Source of the DNA: an uncultured Mycoplasmatota bacterium
GTDB lineage: Bacteria > Bacillota_I > Bacilli_A > RF39 > UBA660
Direction: 5' to 3'
Assembly: GCA_900546055.1 (NCBI GenBank)
Contig: URBG01000002.1
Coordinates: forward strand, 17,021 to 81,020
DNA: 64,000 nt
A model generated the notes under the pieces. It made no database searches. It was given only the letters and a program-made list of their open reading frames with translations, and was not told the DNA's origin. Positions 8,991 through 16,806 of this stretch are shown here, in pieces. A program made the translations under genes and the position numbers. Position 1 is the stretch's first letter. Each line of letters starts with the position of its first letter.

Positions 8991-8991
8991 A

Positions 8992-10581
8992 TTATCTACT
9001 TCTTCCAGTTGAAACAGTTTGTTGTTGTCCTTGTCCAAAAATGTATTGTGTCTTTGGCATAGCTTGTGCAGCTTCCAAAGGACCGCCATCATTTTCAGGA
9101 TGTACGAAAACGTCTAAACCATATAAATCTTTTCCTGGAAGGCTTTCAAGACTAGCGCGGGCTGCCTTTTCTTCAGGTGTCATTACACGTGTTGGATCTG
9201 AACTGCTATCTACAGCATAGTCAGCTTCTTCAGGCTCAAAGTCTGAAAATGGATCATCAAGGTCAGTCATCTTATCTTCATTAGAAGAATCATTAATCGG
9301 TTCTGGTTCTAAATCAGTGTCCGGAACTTTATCACCTTTATTTAATTCTTCATCCGAAATTACATCTGGTTTAATGGCCCTATTATAATTATCAAAAATA
9401 GGTTGAACATCCATATTATAAATGTCTCTCTGTTCAGTTTGCGCTACATGGAATTGGAATTGACCTAACGTAGCATTATCAGGTATTTTTTCTGACTTAA
9501 CCGCTTCTTCATAAGCTGTAACACCTCTTGTTTGATCAAACTTTTCAAATTTATCTTTATTAACTGGATCAGTAGCTATTCTAATAGCTTCCTCATCTGA
9601 ACATCCACTAAGTTTCATTAAATCAATATATGCTTGCATATTAGGCGTAATTTCTACATCAGGCATCGGTTCTGGCTTCGGATCTGGAATAACATCAGGA
9701 ACTTGGTTGCCTTTATTTATATCATCTGGAATTGGTTCTGGTTCAGGCATTTTTGGTTCTACTAAATCATGAGTTTTAGGTTGCTCCGAAGTTTTTTCTT
9801 TTTTAGGCTGAGTTGGAGCAATAATTTCTTCAGTAGGCACCTTAGCTAACTTAATTTCCTTATATTTTTTATAAAAAGCTGTTAAATCTTCTGCTTTATG
9901 GTCGTGTCTAATAGTAAAAGGTTCATTATCAATTAAACAATACACGCCACCACCAGGCAATGCTCTCTTAGGAACGTTTCCCAAACATTTAATAATAGCT
10001 TGTACGTAACTACCTCTAGCAATTTCTTCCCTTTTTTGCAAATATTCTAAATTGTTAGTGTAATATGTTGACCATAATTCAGCTTGTTTAGCCAAATCAT
10101 CATATGAAATTTCTCCAGCATTTTTCATTAAATCTTCCTTAAATGCAAGATACTCATCCCTAGAATCAATAACCTTCACACCAGCTTCTTGAATTTCTTC
10201 AAATGTTACAGCAGTATCTTTTGTATTATTAGGATTTTCTTGTGCCATCTTTTTATCAAAATCACTTTCAAATTTCTTCGAACCTTCAAGTTTGACACGT
10301 TTGCCTTCTTTTTGAGCCTTTTTTAAAATCCTTGATAATTTCTTTTGTTTGACAAAACTTATTGCTTTACCAACCAATGGTATACTACTAGTAACACCAT
10401 ATTTTTTAGTCATTTCTTTCAATTCGCCAGCAATTTTTAAATTGTAGTTACTAAGTTCATCATAAAGATCATTTATTGTCTCATATGGCAAGCTGGCTAA
10501 AAACAATGCATTATTAGAACACTCTATTGCCTTTTTATCAAATTCATCATTTGTTCCTTGGTTTTGATTCACATCTGCCAT
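8992..10581 (-). CDS. Unknown acidic protein with proline-rich repeats
   Basis: A 529-residue protein I do not recognise. Residues about 1-240 are helical and charged, with a basic patch (KQKKLSRILKKAQKEGKRVK). No signal peptide or membrane helix is seen; the short stretch SSIPLVGKAISFV is weakly hydrophobic. From about 250 the protein turns proline/acid rich, with two copies of a motif of the form PDD/EELNKG-D/N-xVPD followed by PEP repeats (near residues 290 and 420). The same motif occurs in the surface protein two genes upstream (10842-12557), so the pair probably share a partner or a cellular site. It is the last gene of that operon, four bases after the DUF1292 gene. Confidence 0.7.
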   Translation of the reverse strand: MADVNQNQGTNDEFDKKAIECSNNALFLASLPYETINDLYDELSNYNLKIAGELKEMTKKYGVTSSIPLVGKAISFVKQKKLSRILKKAQKEGKRVKLEGSKKFESDFDKKMAQENPNNTKDTAVTFEEIQEAGVKVIDSRDEYLAFKEDLMKNAGEISYDDLAKQAELWSTYYTNNLEYLQKREEIARGSYVQAIIKCLGNVPKRALPGGGVYCLIDNEPFTIRHDHKAEDLTAFYKKYKEIKLAKVPTEEIIAPTQPKKEKTSEQPKTHDLVEPKMPEPEPIPDDINKGNQVPDVIPDPKPEPMPDVEITPNMQAYIDLMKLSGCSDEEAIRIATDPVNKDKFEKFDQTRGVTAYEEAVKSEKIPDNATLGQFQFHVAQTEQRDIYNMDVQPIFDNYNRAIKPDVISDEELNKGDKVPDTDLEPEPINDSSNEDKMTDLDDPFSDFEPEEADYAVDSSSDPTRVMTPEEKAARASLESLPGKDLYGLDVFVHPENDGGPLEAAQAMPKTQYIFGQGQQQTVSTGRSR

Positions 10582-10584
10582 AAG

Positions 10585-10827
10585 TTACACCTCTTCTTTA
10601 CCTTCATTAAATACTTCCATAATCAATTGGATTTCTTCATCGGTTATATCGTCTAAAATAAGTTCATCCTTAGTTTCAACAAGCGAAGACGCATAAACAT
10701 CCTCTTCGCCATCATAACTATATAAAACATATATCTTACCATTACCAAGTTCAAAACAATTCAATATTTCAATAGATGTTTCTTTGCCATCTTTTGTTAC
10801 ACTAACTACCTCTTTTTTATTCTCCAT
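10585..10827 (-). CDS. DUF1292 family small acidic protein
   Basis: An 80-residue acidic protein resembling the DUF1292 family (B. subtilis YrzB type): IEILNCFELGNGKIYVLY followed by an acidic DITDEEIQLI stretch matches the family's short beta-sheet pattern. Function unknown across the family. The ATG at 10827 (MENKKE) is chosen over one at 10836, but neither has a strong ribosome binding site. It sits between two proline-rich proteins, 14 bases after one and 3 bases before the other, so it is co-transcribed with them. In Bacillus the family gene is near yrvM-alaS instead. Confidence 0.7.
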   Translation of the reverse strand: MENKKEVVSVTKDGKETSIEILNCFELGNGKIYVLYSYDGEEDVYASSLVETKDELILDDITDEEIQLIMEVFNEGKEEV

Positions 10828-10841
10828 AATTACCATACTTT

Positions 10842-12557
10842 CTATCTTCTAGTTCTAACTTTAGCGCTAGACTGATCTGAATACTGTTTAAAAAATTCTG
10901 ATGCTTCATTTAAACAAACTTCTTGATTATTTATAAAATTCATACCATCAACTGTTTGAAAAGCCACTCCATCGTAAAGATTTGAAGTCTGACCTTGTCC
11001 CATCTTATGTTTTGCATACAAAGCTGCAGCTGGTCCACCAGTAGCTAAAGCTCCAAGAGCACCAACAAGCATTAGATTAGAATCTCCTGTTTGTGGCATT
11101 GCGCCCTCTTGTTGAGGTGCAGGTTGAGGAGTCGTAGGGGTAGGCACTGGTGTTGGCTCGGGAGTTGGTTCTGGATCTGGGTCCGGAGTTGGTTCTGGAT
11201 CTGGGTCCGGAGTTGGTTCTGGATCAGGAGTCGGTTCAGGAGTTTTATCTCCTTTGTTCGCCTCATCATCAGGAATAGTATCAGGATCAGGTCTTTGACT
11301 CTGATCAAGTTCAAAACCCTCAGCTGTATTTACAACATGGAAAGCCGCTAAGCCATCGCTTTTGAAAGTTAATTTTCCATCGGCATCTCTAAACACATCA
11401 AATCCACCTGCAACAGTATCAACATGATTCTCACCATCTTTAAAACCTAATATATACTGAATTTCTGGAGTAATTCCATTTTTAATCCACTCATCTGGCC
11501 AAGTAGAACTATCTTTTGGATTATATGGAATTTTCCCTTCATCAAATAAACCTTGAAATAATTGTTCTTTACTAGTTTCACTCAAACCAGCATAAGGTGT
11601 TGAAACAACATAAGCTTGTCCATCAGGTGTATAAATTACAATTGAAGTAGTATTCCCTTCAGTAGTAGGAGGCGTATAAACCCATTCAGCCTCTTCGCCT
11701 TCCTTAACGTCAAATCCTTTTTCATCACCTAATTGTGACATATCTATAACATTTTTATCTTCATTATTATCTGCATTTCCATTTTGTTCATTATTGTTTT
11801 GATCATCTTTTTCATCACTAGGTTGATCAGCAGGTGTTCCATCCTCAACACCATCTACTTTTCCATCTACAGTAACACCATCTACAGTATTAGTATTATC
11901 TGTTGATAATGCAGCTGCTTCTTGTCCACTATTTGTTTTTTCATCAGAAGTTTTAGAATCATCGGCTGTTGAATTAGTAACTTCTTCACCACTAGTTGTC
12001 TTATTATCTACTCCTGGCTCTGAAATATCATTAGAACCTTGAGTATTCTCGTTTGCATTCCCAGTACTTGGTTCAGTCCCTACTGTTGGTTCTGTTGACT
12101 CCATAGTTGGCTCTGTAGCATCAACCACAGGTTCAGTTGCAGCTGGAACTTCATTTTGATTAGACTCTAATACATTAGAAACGTCAGTAGCAGCCACCTG
12201 AGTAACTGTTACATTTTCTAAGTTATTAGCAGATGTAACATCATCAGGATTAGGTGCCATACTAGCCCCATCAACTTCAGCAGCATATGCACTATCAGCA
12301 TGAGCTAAAACAAAACCAGCTCCTGTAGCAAGACCAATAATACCACCTACAGTTAACATTACCCCTTTACGTTTTGCCATTCCAACAATCATACGTGCCG
12401 CTGGATTGTTATCCATAAAGTTCTTATATTTTCTATAAGAGTCGTTCGTAACTACACGACTAGTAATTTTAGCCACTCTGTCATAATAGTTACGCTTTAA
12501 CAATCTCAAGCCACCTATTTTATATTCAAATGGTGAATTCATAATATTTTCATTCAT
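10842..12557 (-). CDS. Large acidic surface protein with PEPT repeats and an LPXTG-like motif
   Basis: A 571-residue protein. Residues 1-65 are basic; a membrane helix (about 66-88, GVMLTVGGIIGLATGAGFVL) ends in AHADSAYAAE, which looks like a signal-peptidase site. Residues 90-270 are low-complexity Thr/Asn/Glu/Asp. A folded region (about 280-420) follows, then a DPDPEPTP wall-spanning repeat (about 435-475), and MPQTGD with a hydrophobic stretch and KHK, the order of a sortase signal. Unusually, about 45 more residues follow, ending in RTRR. GGAGGAGA precedes the start. It leads an operon of three genes behind a consensus promoter. No sortase gene is visible in the window. Confidence 0.75.
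   Translation of the reverse strand: MNENIMNSPFEYKIGGLRLLKRNYYDRVAKITSRVVTNDSYRKYKNFMDNNPAARMIVGMAKRKGVMLTVGGIIGLATGAGFVLAHADSAYAAEVDGASMAPNPDDVTSANNLENVTVTQVAATDVSNVLESNQNEVPAATEPVVDATEPTMESTEPTVGTEPSTGNANENTQGSNDISEPGVDNKTTSGEEVTNSTADDSKTSDEKTNSGQEAAALSTDNTNTVDGVTVDGKVDGVEDGTPADQPSDEKDDQNNNEQNGNADNNEDKNVIDMSQLGDEKGFDVKEGEEAEWVYTPPTTEGNTTSIVIYTPDGQAYVVSTPYAGLSETSKEQLFQGLFDEGKIPYNPKDSSTWPDEWIKNGITPEIQYILGFKDGENHVDTVAGGFDVFRDADGKLTFKSDGLAAFHVVNTAEGFELDQSQRPDPDTIPDDEANKGDKTPEPTPDPEPTPDPDPEPTPDPDPEPTPEPTPVPTPTTPQPAPQQEGAMPQTGDSNLMLVGALGALATGGPAAALYAKHKMGQGQTSNLYDGVAFQTVDGMNFINNQEVCLNEASEFFKQYSDQSSAKVRTRR
11161..11229 (+). repeat. 24-bp tandem repeat coding DPDPEPTP
   Basis: Two perfect 24-base copies (11161-11184, 11185-11208) and a third that diverges after about 17 bases. 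They encode the wall-spanning DPDPEPTP units of the protein on the minus strand. Copy number may vary between strains. Confidence 0.85.
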
Positions 12558-12562
12558 ATTTC

Positions 12563-12609
12563 ATCTCTCCTCCTTAAAAGGAATTTCTCAAAATTTCTAT
12601 TGAGAATAG
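12563..12609 (-). promoter_or_regulatory. 5' UTR hairpin before the surface operon
   Basis: The leader holds TTCTCAA and TTGAGAA (7-bp stem around an 8-base loop), extended by GGA/TCC pairs, ending just ahead of the GGAGGAGA ribosome binding site. There is no T-tract, so it is not a terminator. It may protect the RNA or affect translation. Confidence 0.45.
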
Positions 12610-12629
12610 TCCCCCTTTATATGCCGGTT

Positions 12630-12658
12630 ATAATACCACAAAACCTAAATTTTGTCAA
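12630..12658 (-). promoter_or_regulatory. Strong promoter of the surface operon
   Basis: Minus-strand perfect TTGACA (12653-12658), 17-base spacer and TATTAT (12630-12635). The rest of 12659-12767 shows only a GCCTT/AAGGC hairpin near 12680. Confidence 0.8.
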
Positions 12659-12767
12659 ATAGCAACACTAGTTATTTGGCCTTATAAATAAAGGCTGTTA
12701 TAAGAAGACTATTTTTCAAATAATGCCACAATTTATTGCATTAATTTTACAAACACATTTTAAGCAA

Positions 12768-12799
12768 AAAGACCTAATAATTATAATGGCCTTTTTCGT
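12768..12799 (-). terminator. Terminator of the thioester adhesin gene
   Basis: Nine-base-pair stem AAAAAGGCC/GGTCTTTTT (one G-T pair), AT-rich loop, directly after the stop codon. Confidence 0.7.
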
Positions 12800-13831
12800 T
12801 TAATGTTGTTTTTGATGTCTACGGCTTGTATATAAAATAATACCAATTCCTGCAGCTATAGCTAAAATTCCAACACCTACAGACCAGAAAATAATGTTCG
12901 CACTTGTATTAGGAACCTCAACTTCCTCCGGAGTATCTCCACCTGTTATAGAAAGTGACGTAGCATCTTCAACGTTAACAGTATCATCATATAATCCTGC
13001 TACTCTTTGATAAGTAGTATCACTTGGTTTATAAATTTTTGCTTTTTGAATTACTCCAGACGCTTTAGTTTTAACAGTTATTTTAGCAGTATCAGTAAGT
13101 TCAGCAGCTGGAACTCTAACTTTAAATCTTTCAGAAGAATTAAATGTTGTTCCAATATTACCTTTTTCATTTACCACTACAGTGTTTTTAGTACCACCAG
13201 TAACCTCTACGTTATATGTTTTAGATCCTGTTACAGTTGCTGACATATATGGTGATTCATAATATTTACCATCATCAGTTAAACTAAATGTATTACCAGC
13301 TGTATTAAGCTTTATTGTAGGTTTAGTTTGCGTATCTTTAGCAGCTTTAGCTTTAGCTACCATTGGTTTAATATAGTTTGGAACTAATTCATATGAATCA
13401 GTTTCTGAAGTAGCATTTTTGAAAATGTCTGAAAATTTTCCAGCTTGCCCAGTTTCATCCATATACCACCAAACTGCTGCTTGTGTAATATACATATCAA
13501 TTTCATCATTACCAGTTATTTGTTTATTAGGATAACCGTTTTGTAAAATGTATAAAAGCCCAGCATCTCCATCTTTTGAAAAAGTTGCTGTTTGATTTGT
13601 TCTCAAGATTTTTTTATCTGGGTCTACACAATAAAGTGTTTTCCCATCAGTAGTTGTAAAAATAACAAATCCATACTTATAATTATTTACTAAATCCTCT
13701 AAAGTTTGTGTTCTTTTTACTGTTATTGTACTTGGCGCTGCGTCAGCATTACCTAAAGTAAATACAAAAGCAAATGCAATTACTAACATGCATCCAAATA
13801 CTTTACCTGCATTTTTTAAAAATTTCTTCAT
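12800..13831 (-). CDS. Thioester-domain surface adhesin
   Basis: A 342-residue surface protein. A signal peptide (1-32, ending NADAA) precedes a domain with LYCVD (Cys68) and ITQAAVWW (Gln117), the two motifs of a thioester domain (TED), in which Cys and Gln side chains form a reactive bond that can attach covalently to host ligands. Residues about 180-300 are beta-rich. The C-terminus has VPNTS, a hydrophobic helix and RRHQKQH, a sortase-like anchor that departs from LPXTG. The start at 13831 follows GGGGGAG; the frame upstream is not translated. It is a single-gene unit. Class F/TED assignment rests on the two motifs and the anchor. Confidence 0.82.
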   Translation of the reverse strand: MKKFLKNAGKVFGCMLVIAFAFVFTLGNADAAPSTITVKRTQTLEDLVNNYKYGFVIFTTTDGKTLYCVDPDKKILRTNQTATFSKDGDAGLLYILQNGYPNKQITGNDEIDMYITQAAVWWYMDETGQAGKFSDIFKNATSETDSYELVPNYIKPMVAKAKAAKDTQTKPTIKLNTAGNTFSLTDDGKYYESPYMSATVTGSKTYNVEVTGGTKNTVVVNEKGNIGTTFNSSERFKVRVPAAELTDTAKITVKTKASGVIQKAKIYKPSDTTYQRVAGLYDDTVNVEDATSLSITGGDTPEEVEVPNTSANIIFWSVGVGILAIAAGIGIILYTSRRHQKQH

Positions 13832-13887
13832 ATTTTCTCCCCCTTTAATAATTAGACAATTATAAAAACCTCTGTTTACAGGAAGAT

Positions 13888-13916
13888 ATCCTATCATCAA
13901 AATGCATTTTTGTCAA
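13888..13916 (-). promoter_or_regulatory. Promoter of the thioester adhesin
   Basis: Minus-strand TTGACA (13911-13916), 17-base spacer, TAGGAT (13888-13893). Confidence 0.7.
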
Positions 13917-13949
13917 GTTCATATCAAAAATAATGAAAATATCATGAAA

Positions 13950-14504
13950 TTATGGGATGAAAATAAAATCTTGAATTTCGTTAAATTCATCTTTTAGTAT
14001 ATCCATATAAATAATATCAAAAAACTTTCCATCGTGATATTGACTAGATCTTCTAACACCAAAAGTTTTAAAACCTAATTTTTTATAAGTCTTAATAGCC
14101 CTTTCATTAAACGAAAACACTGTTAACATAACATTATTCAAATTTAAAGTATTAAATCCATAATTAAGTAAACATTTTAAAGCTTCACGGCCATATCCTT
14201 TATTTTGCTCGTTCTTATCACCAATAAAAATTGCGAGTGTCGCCGTTCTATTTATTGGATCAATATTATCAAAACCACAATTTCCAATCAACTTATCTGA
14301 ATCACGTAAAACTATCGCGAATTTATGATAATCACGATTCTTCTTAATCCACTCTCTTTCAGATTCTAAATTAATCATTCTGGAAGAACTTAGATTTTCA
14401 GCTATTTCTTTATCATTTAACCACTTTGTATAGATCTCCGCATCATCAATATTTATCGGTGATAAATATAATCTGTCACCTTTTACTTTCTCAAAATACT
14501 TCAT
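13950..14504 (-). CDS. GNAT acetyltransferase, RimJ/RimL type
   Basis: A 184-residue GNAT protein. It begins GDRLYLSPINIDDAEIYTKWLND, the usual opening of the RimJ/RimL/SpeG branch, and carries the acetyl-CoA loop QNKGYGREALKCLLNYGF and the later NERAIKTYKKLGFK helix. Members acetylate ribosomal protein N-termini, spermidine or antibiotics; the substrate cannot be told here. It is preceded by a 67-residue membrane protein on the same strand with a terminator between them. Confidence 0.85.
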   Translation of the reverse strand: MKYFEKVKGDRLYLSPINIDDAEIYTKWLNDKEIAENLSSSRMINLESEREWIKKNRDYHKFAIVLRDSDKLIGNCGFDNIDPINRTATLAIFIGDKNEQNKGYGREALKCLLNYGFNTLNLNNVMLTVFSFNERAIKTYKKLGFKTFGVRRSSQYHDGKFFDIIYMDILKDEFNEIQDFIFIP

Positions 14505-14516
14505 AATTACCTCCTA

Positions 14517-14552
14517 TGAAAAAAGGCCGCAAAATTCTTACATAGCCTTTTT
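14517..14552 (-). terminator. Terminator of the small membrane protein gene
   Basis: Nine-base-pair stem AAAAAAGGC/GCCTTTTTT on the minus strand, overlapping the 3' end of the gene that stops at 14538 and placed just ahead of the acetyltransferase. Confidence 0.65.
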
Positions 14553-14741
14553 TGAAAATTTATATTTTTTGCCATTATCATATGTTTCATCATCTAATAA
14601 AACATAAACTACGTCATCATCGTCACCTTCAGCAAAACAAACTTTACGGCTTCTAATAAATTTATATGCCGCTAATGCTGTCAAAGCTGCAACTCCTACA
14701 CCAATACCTACACCAATCATTATTTTCTTTTTTGTATCCAT
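14538..14741 (-). CDS. Small single-pass membrane protein
   Basis: A 67-residue protein with a basic start (MDTKKK), one Gly/Ala-rich helix (about 7-28) and an acidic cytoplasmic or external tail with DDDDVV. I do not recognise a family. GGAGATAAT precedes the ATG. It follows the 160-residue unknown gene by 24 bases, so the two are probably co-transcribed. Confidence 0.65.
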   Translation of the reverse strand: MDTKKKIMIGVGIGVGVAALTALAAYKFIRSRKVCFAEGDDDDVVYVLLDDETYDNGKKYKFSKKAM

Positions 14742-14765
14742 AATTATTATCTCCTTTATTATTTC

Positions 14766-15245
14766 TTAAGCTAAACTAGTTCCGGAAGGTTTTTTCGTAA
14801 TCACTCCTGCATAATGATTTCTATCTTCATCAAAAGTACTAGGAGGATAGCTTTCCAAACTGCACACACTTTCCACTTCTCGAATTTCTTGCATTATTTC
14901 ACATGAAGGGACAGCTCCACTATTCTCAAATTCTTCATAAATAGTCTCATTTATTGTAGAAACTAAAGTGGCTTTTGAATTATATAATTCACTTAATAGC
15001 TTAAACCCAGAACATTTTGAAGCCATTTGTCTACATCTGATAATTTCATCAATATTTTCTGTATAACATTGCTCTAAAAACTGTAAATCTGGATTTCCAT
15101 CAATAATTCTCTGATTAGCTTCTAATTTCTCATATAAATGACTTCTAACAGCTTCATCTTTTTTATTATTGTGAAGTAAATTATTCCTTTGCCAAATTAA
15201 GGGAAGAGGCAAATAACCGTCTCCAGGAAAATATACCATATCCAT
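14766..15245 (-). CDS. Unknown soluble protein
   Basis: A protein of about 159 residues, mostly helical, with several cysteines and no signal peptide or membrane helix. A motif search by eye finds nothing familiar. The codon at 15248 is GTG; the ATG at 15245 or the one at 15239 is more likely. GGTGGGTG lies just upstream. It heads a likely two-gene unit with the small membrane protein. Confidence 0.5.
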   Translation of the reverse strand: MDMVYFPGDGYLPLPLIWQRNNLLHNNKKDEAVRSHLYEKLEANQRIIDGNPDLQFLEQCYTENIDEIIRCRQMASKCSGFKLLSELYNSKATLVSTINETIYEEFENSGAVPSCEIMQEIREVESVCSLESYPPSTFDEDRNHYAGVITKKPSGTSLA

Positions 15246-15296
15246 CACCCACCATTTACAATTAAATTATAACATCTATTATCTCACAAAGTCAAT

Positions 15297-16364
15297 TTAC
15301 TTATATAATTTAAAATGTAATTTACGTCTACTAAACTTTTCAATATCTTCTTTAAAGAACTTATAAGTTGCTAAAAGAACAATAGCTACAGGAAGTGATA
15401 ATATAATTCCCATAATTCCAAATAATATGCCACCCGCAAACACGGAAGTAATTACTACTAGCGGATGGACTTTATTACTTTTTCCGTAAACCCAAGGATT
15501 AATAACATAACCATCAACTGCTGAAAAAATTAAAAATATAATACACGTTTTTAAAAACAATTCAGGACTGATAACAAAAGCCGTAATTGCCGCAATTATA
15601 TTAGTTATAATTCCACCAAAATAGGGAATCAAATTACCGACACCAGCTAAAGTTCCAAGCAATAACGCATTAGGGTGACCTATTATAAAATATAAAATTG
15701 AATATTCAAAAAACGATATAAAGACAATCTTAATAAATCCCGATAAATAATTGCCAAGCTCAGTATCAACTAAAGCCAGATAATAATATAATTTTTTATT
15801 TCTTCTAAGAAAGAACTTCTTAACTGAAAATTTAATTTTATCCATATCCGCTAAAAAGTAAATCATTGCTGCAATTATAATAAATAATTTAGAAATAATA
15901 CTTATTGAAACACCAATAATATTAATAGCTCCATTCGAAATATATGTTCCCAATTTTTCCAAAGTATCATTAAATGTTGTCGATAATTGATCCTGAACCG
16001 TACTAAATTCAACATTATATTTTAAACTCATCTCTTTAAAAAACGAAATAATGCCATTGAAAATACTTCCTATCTGCTCCATAAATACGGGGGCAATTAA
16101 ATAGATTAAAAGTCCAAACATTAAAGTAAAAAAGGCCAAAACCATAAAAATTGCTAAACCTTTGGGAATCTTATGATTAGTCAAAAAAGATACCAACGGA
16201 TAAAGTGCATATGCAATAATAAATGCGATTAAAAAAGGTAGTAAGATTTCTGACAAAATACTTACTACCCCAAGCCAAAAGCTTCGCGTTTGATAAATCA
16301 AATAAATAATTAATATAAAAAGTCCAACATTTAAAAGCTTATAATTAGGTCTATTTTTCACCAT
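15297..16364 (-). CDS. AI-2E family transporter (PerM/YtvI type)
   Basis: A 355-residue integral membrane protein with about eight helices and the family's central soluble segment after the second helix pair. The pattern of two N-terminal hydrophobic segments, the FIKIVFISFFEYSILYFIIG region, LIPYFGGIITNIIAAITA and the PLVVITSVFAGGILFGIMGIIL stretch (DPYVINPXXXGKSNKVHPL is conserved here as NPWVYGKSNKVHP) is diagnostic. Members export small molecules or ions; the ligand is unknown. It overlaps the 3' end of dtd by 14 bases and closes the secDF-rel-dtd operon. Confidence 0.88.
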   Translation of the reverse strand: MVKNRPNYKLLNVGLFILIIYLIYQTRSFWLGVVSILSEILLPFLIAFIIAYALYPLVSFLTNHKIPKGLAIFMVLAFFTLMFGLLIYLIAPVFMEQIGSIFNGIISFFKEMSLKYNVEFSTVQDQLSTTFNDTLEKLGTYISNGAINIIGVSISIISKLFIIIAAMIYFLADMDKIKFSVKKFFLRRNKKLYYYLALVDTELGNYLSGFIKIVFISFFEYSILYFIIGHPNALLLGTLAGVGNLIPYFGGIITNIIAAITAFVISPELFLKTCIIFLIFSAVDGYVINPWVYGKSNKVHPLVVITSVFAGGILFGIMGIILSLPVAIVLLATYKFFKEDIEKFSRRKLHFKLYK

Positions 16365-16806
16365 TAGCCTTCCTGCTTTCTAATAATATCGTTACCGGTC
16401 CATCATTTTGAATAGAAACCAACATATCCGCCCCAAAGATTCCCGTAGATACTTTAATCTTCTCAGCTAGTTTCTCATTAAATAGTGTGTATAATTTTTC
16501 AGCTTCTATACGGTTTATTGCACTAGTATAACTAGGTCGATTTCCTTTTTTAGTATCTGCATATAAAGTGAACTGTGAAATACTTAAAATTTCACCCTTA
16601 ACATCTAGAATAGATTTATTCATTATATTATTTTCATCCTCAAATATACGCAAATTCAAAACTTTTTTAATCATATAATCAATGTCAGTTCCATCATCAT
16701 CTTTAGCAAAACCAACAAGCAATACTAAGCCATTAGGAATTTGGCCAACTATTTTTCCATCTACACTAACCCTAGAAGCCAAACTACGCTGCACTAAAAT
16801 TCTCAC
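16351..16806 (-). CDS. dtd: D-aminoacyl-tRNA deacylase
   Basis: Removes D-amino acids (and glycine from tRNA-Ala) mistakenly attached to tRNA. The 151-residue protein has the two signature stretches: LSISQFTLYAD (catalytic SQFTL) and NDGPVT (a Gly-cisPro-like chiral-proofreading motif in the NxGPVT form). Its ATG overlaps the TGA stop of rel as ATGA, so translation is coupled. The rel-dtd pair is conserved in Bacillus. Confidence 0.96.
   Translation of the reverse strand: MRILVQRSLASRVSVDGKIVGQIPNGLVLLVGFAKDDDGTDIDYMIKKVLNLRIFEDENNIMNKSILDVKGEILSISQFTLYADTKKGNRPSYTSAINRIEAEKLYTLFNEKLAEKIKVSTGIFGADMLVSIQNDGPVTILLESRKANGEK

Noticed and set aside
8898..8991. T-box leader before hisS
   Set aside because: The promoter leaves a leader of under 30 bases, with no T-box bulge or antiterminator.
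11091..11351. Two reading frames in the repeat region, opposite and shifted
   Set aside because: They are frame shadows of the 24-bp repeat in the surface protein gene; they are Arg/Trp or Leu/Gln rich and have no ribosome binding site.
12659..12767. Small gene upstream of the surface operon
   Set aside because: No frame with a ribosome binding site was found; only a small GCCTT/AAGGC hairpin is visible.
13832..13900. Longer start of the thioester adhesin (ATG-like codon near 13900)
   Set aside because: The -10 box lies inside that extension, and the signal peptide with its ribosome binding site starts at 13831.
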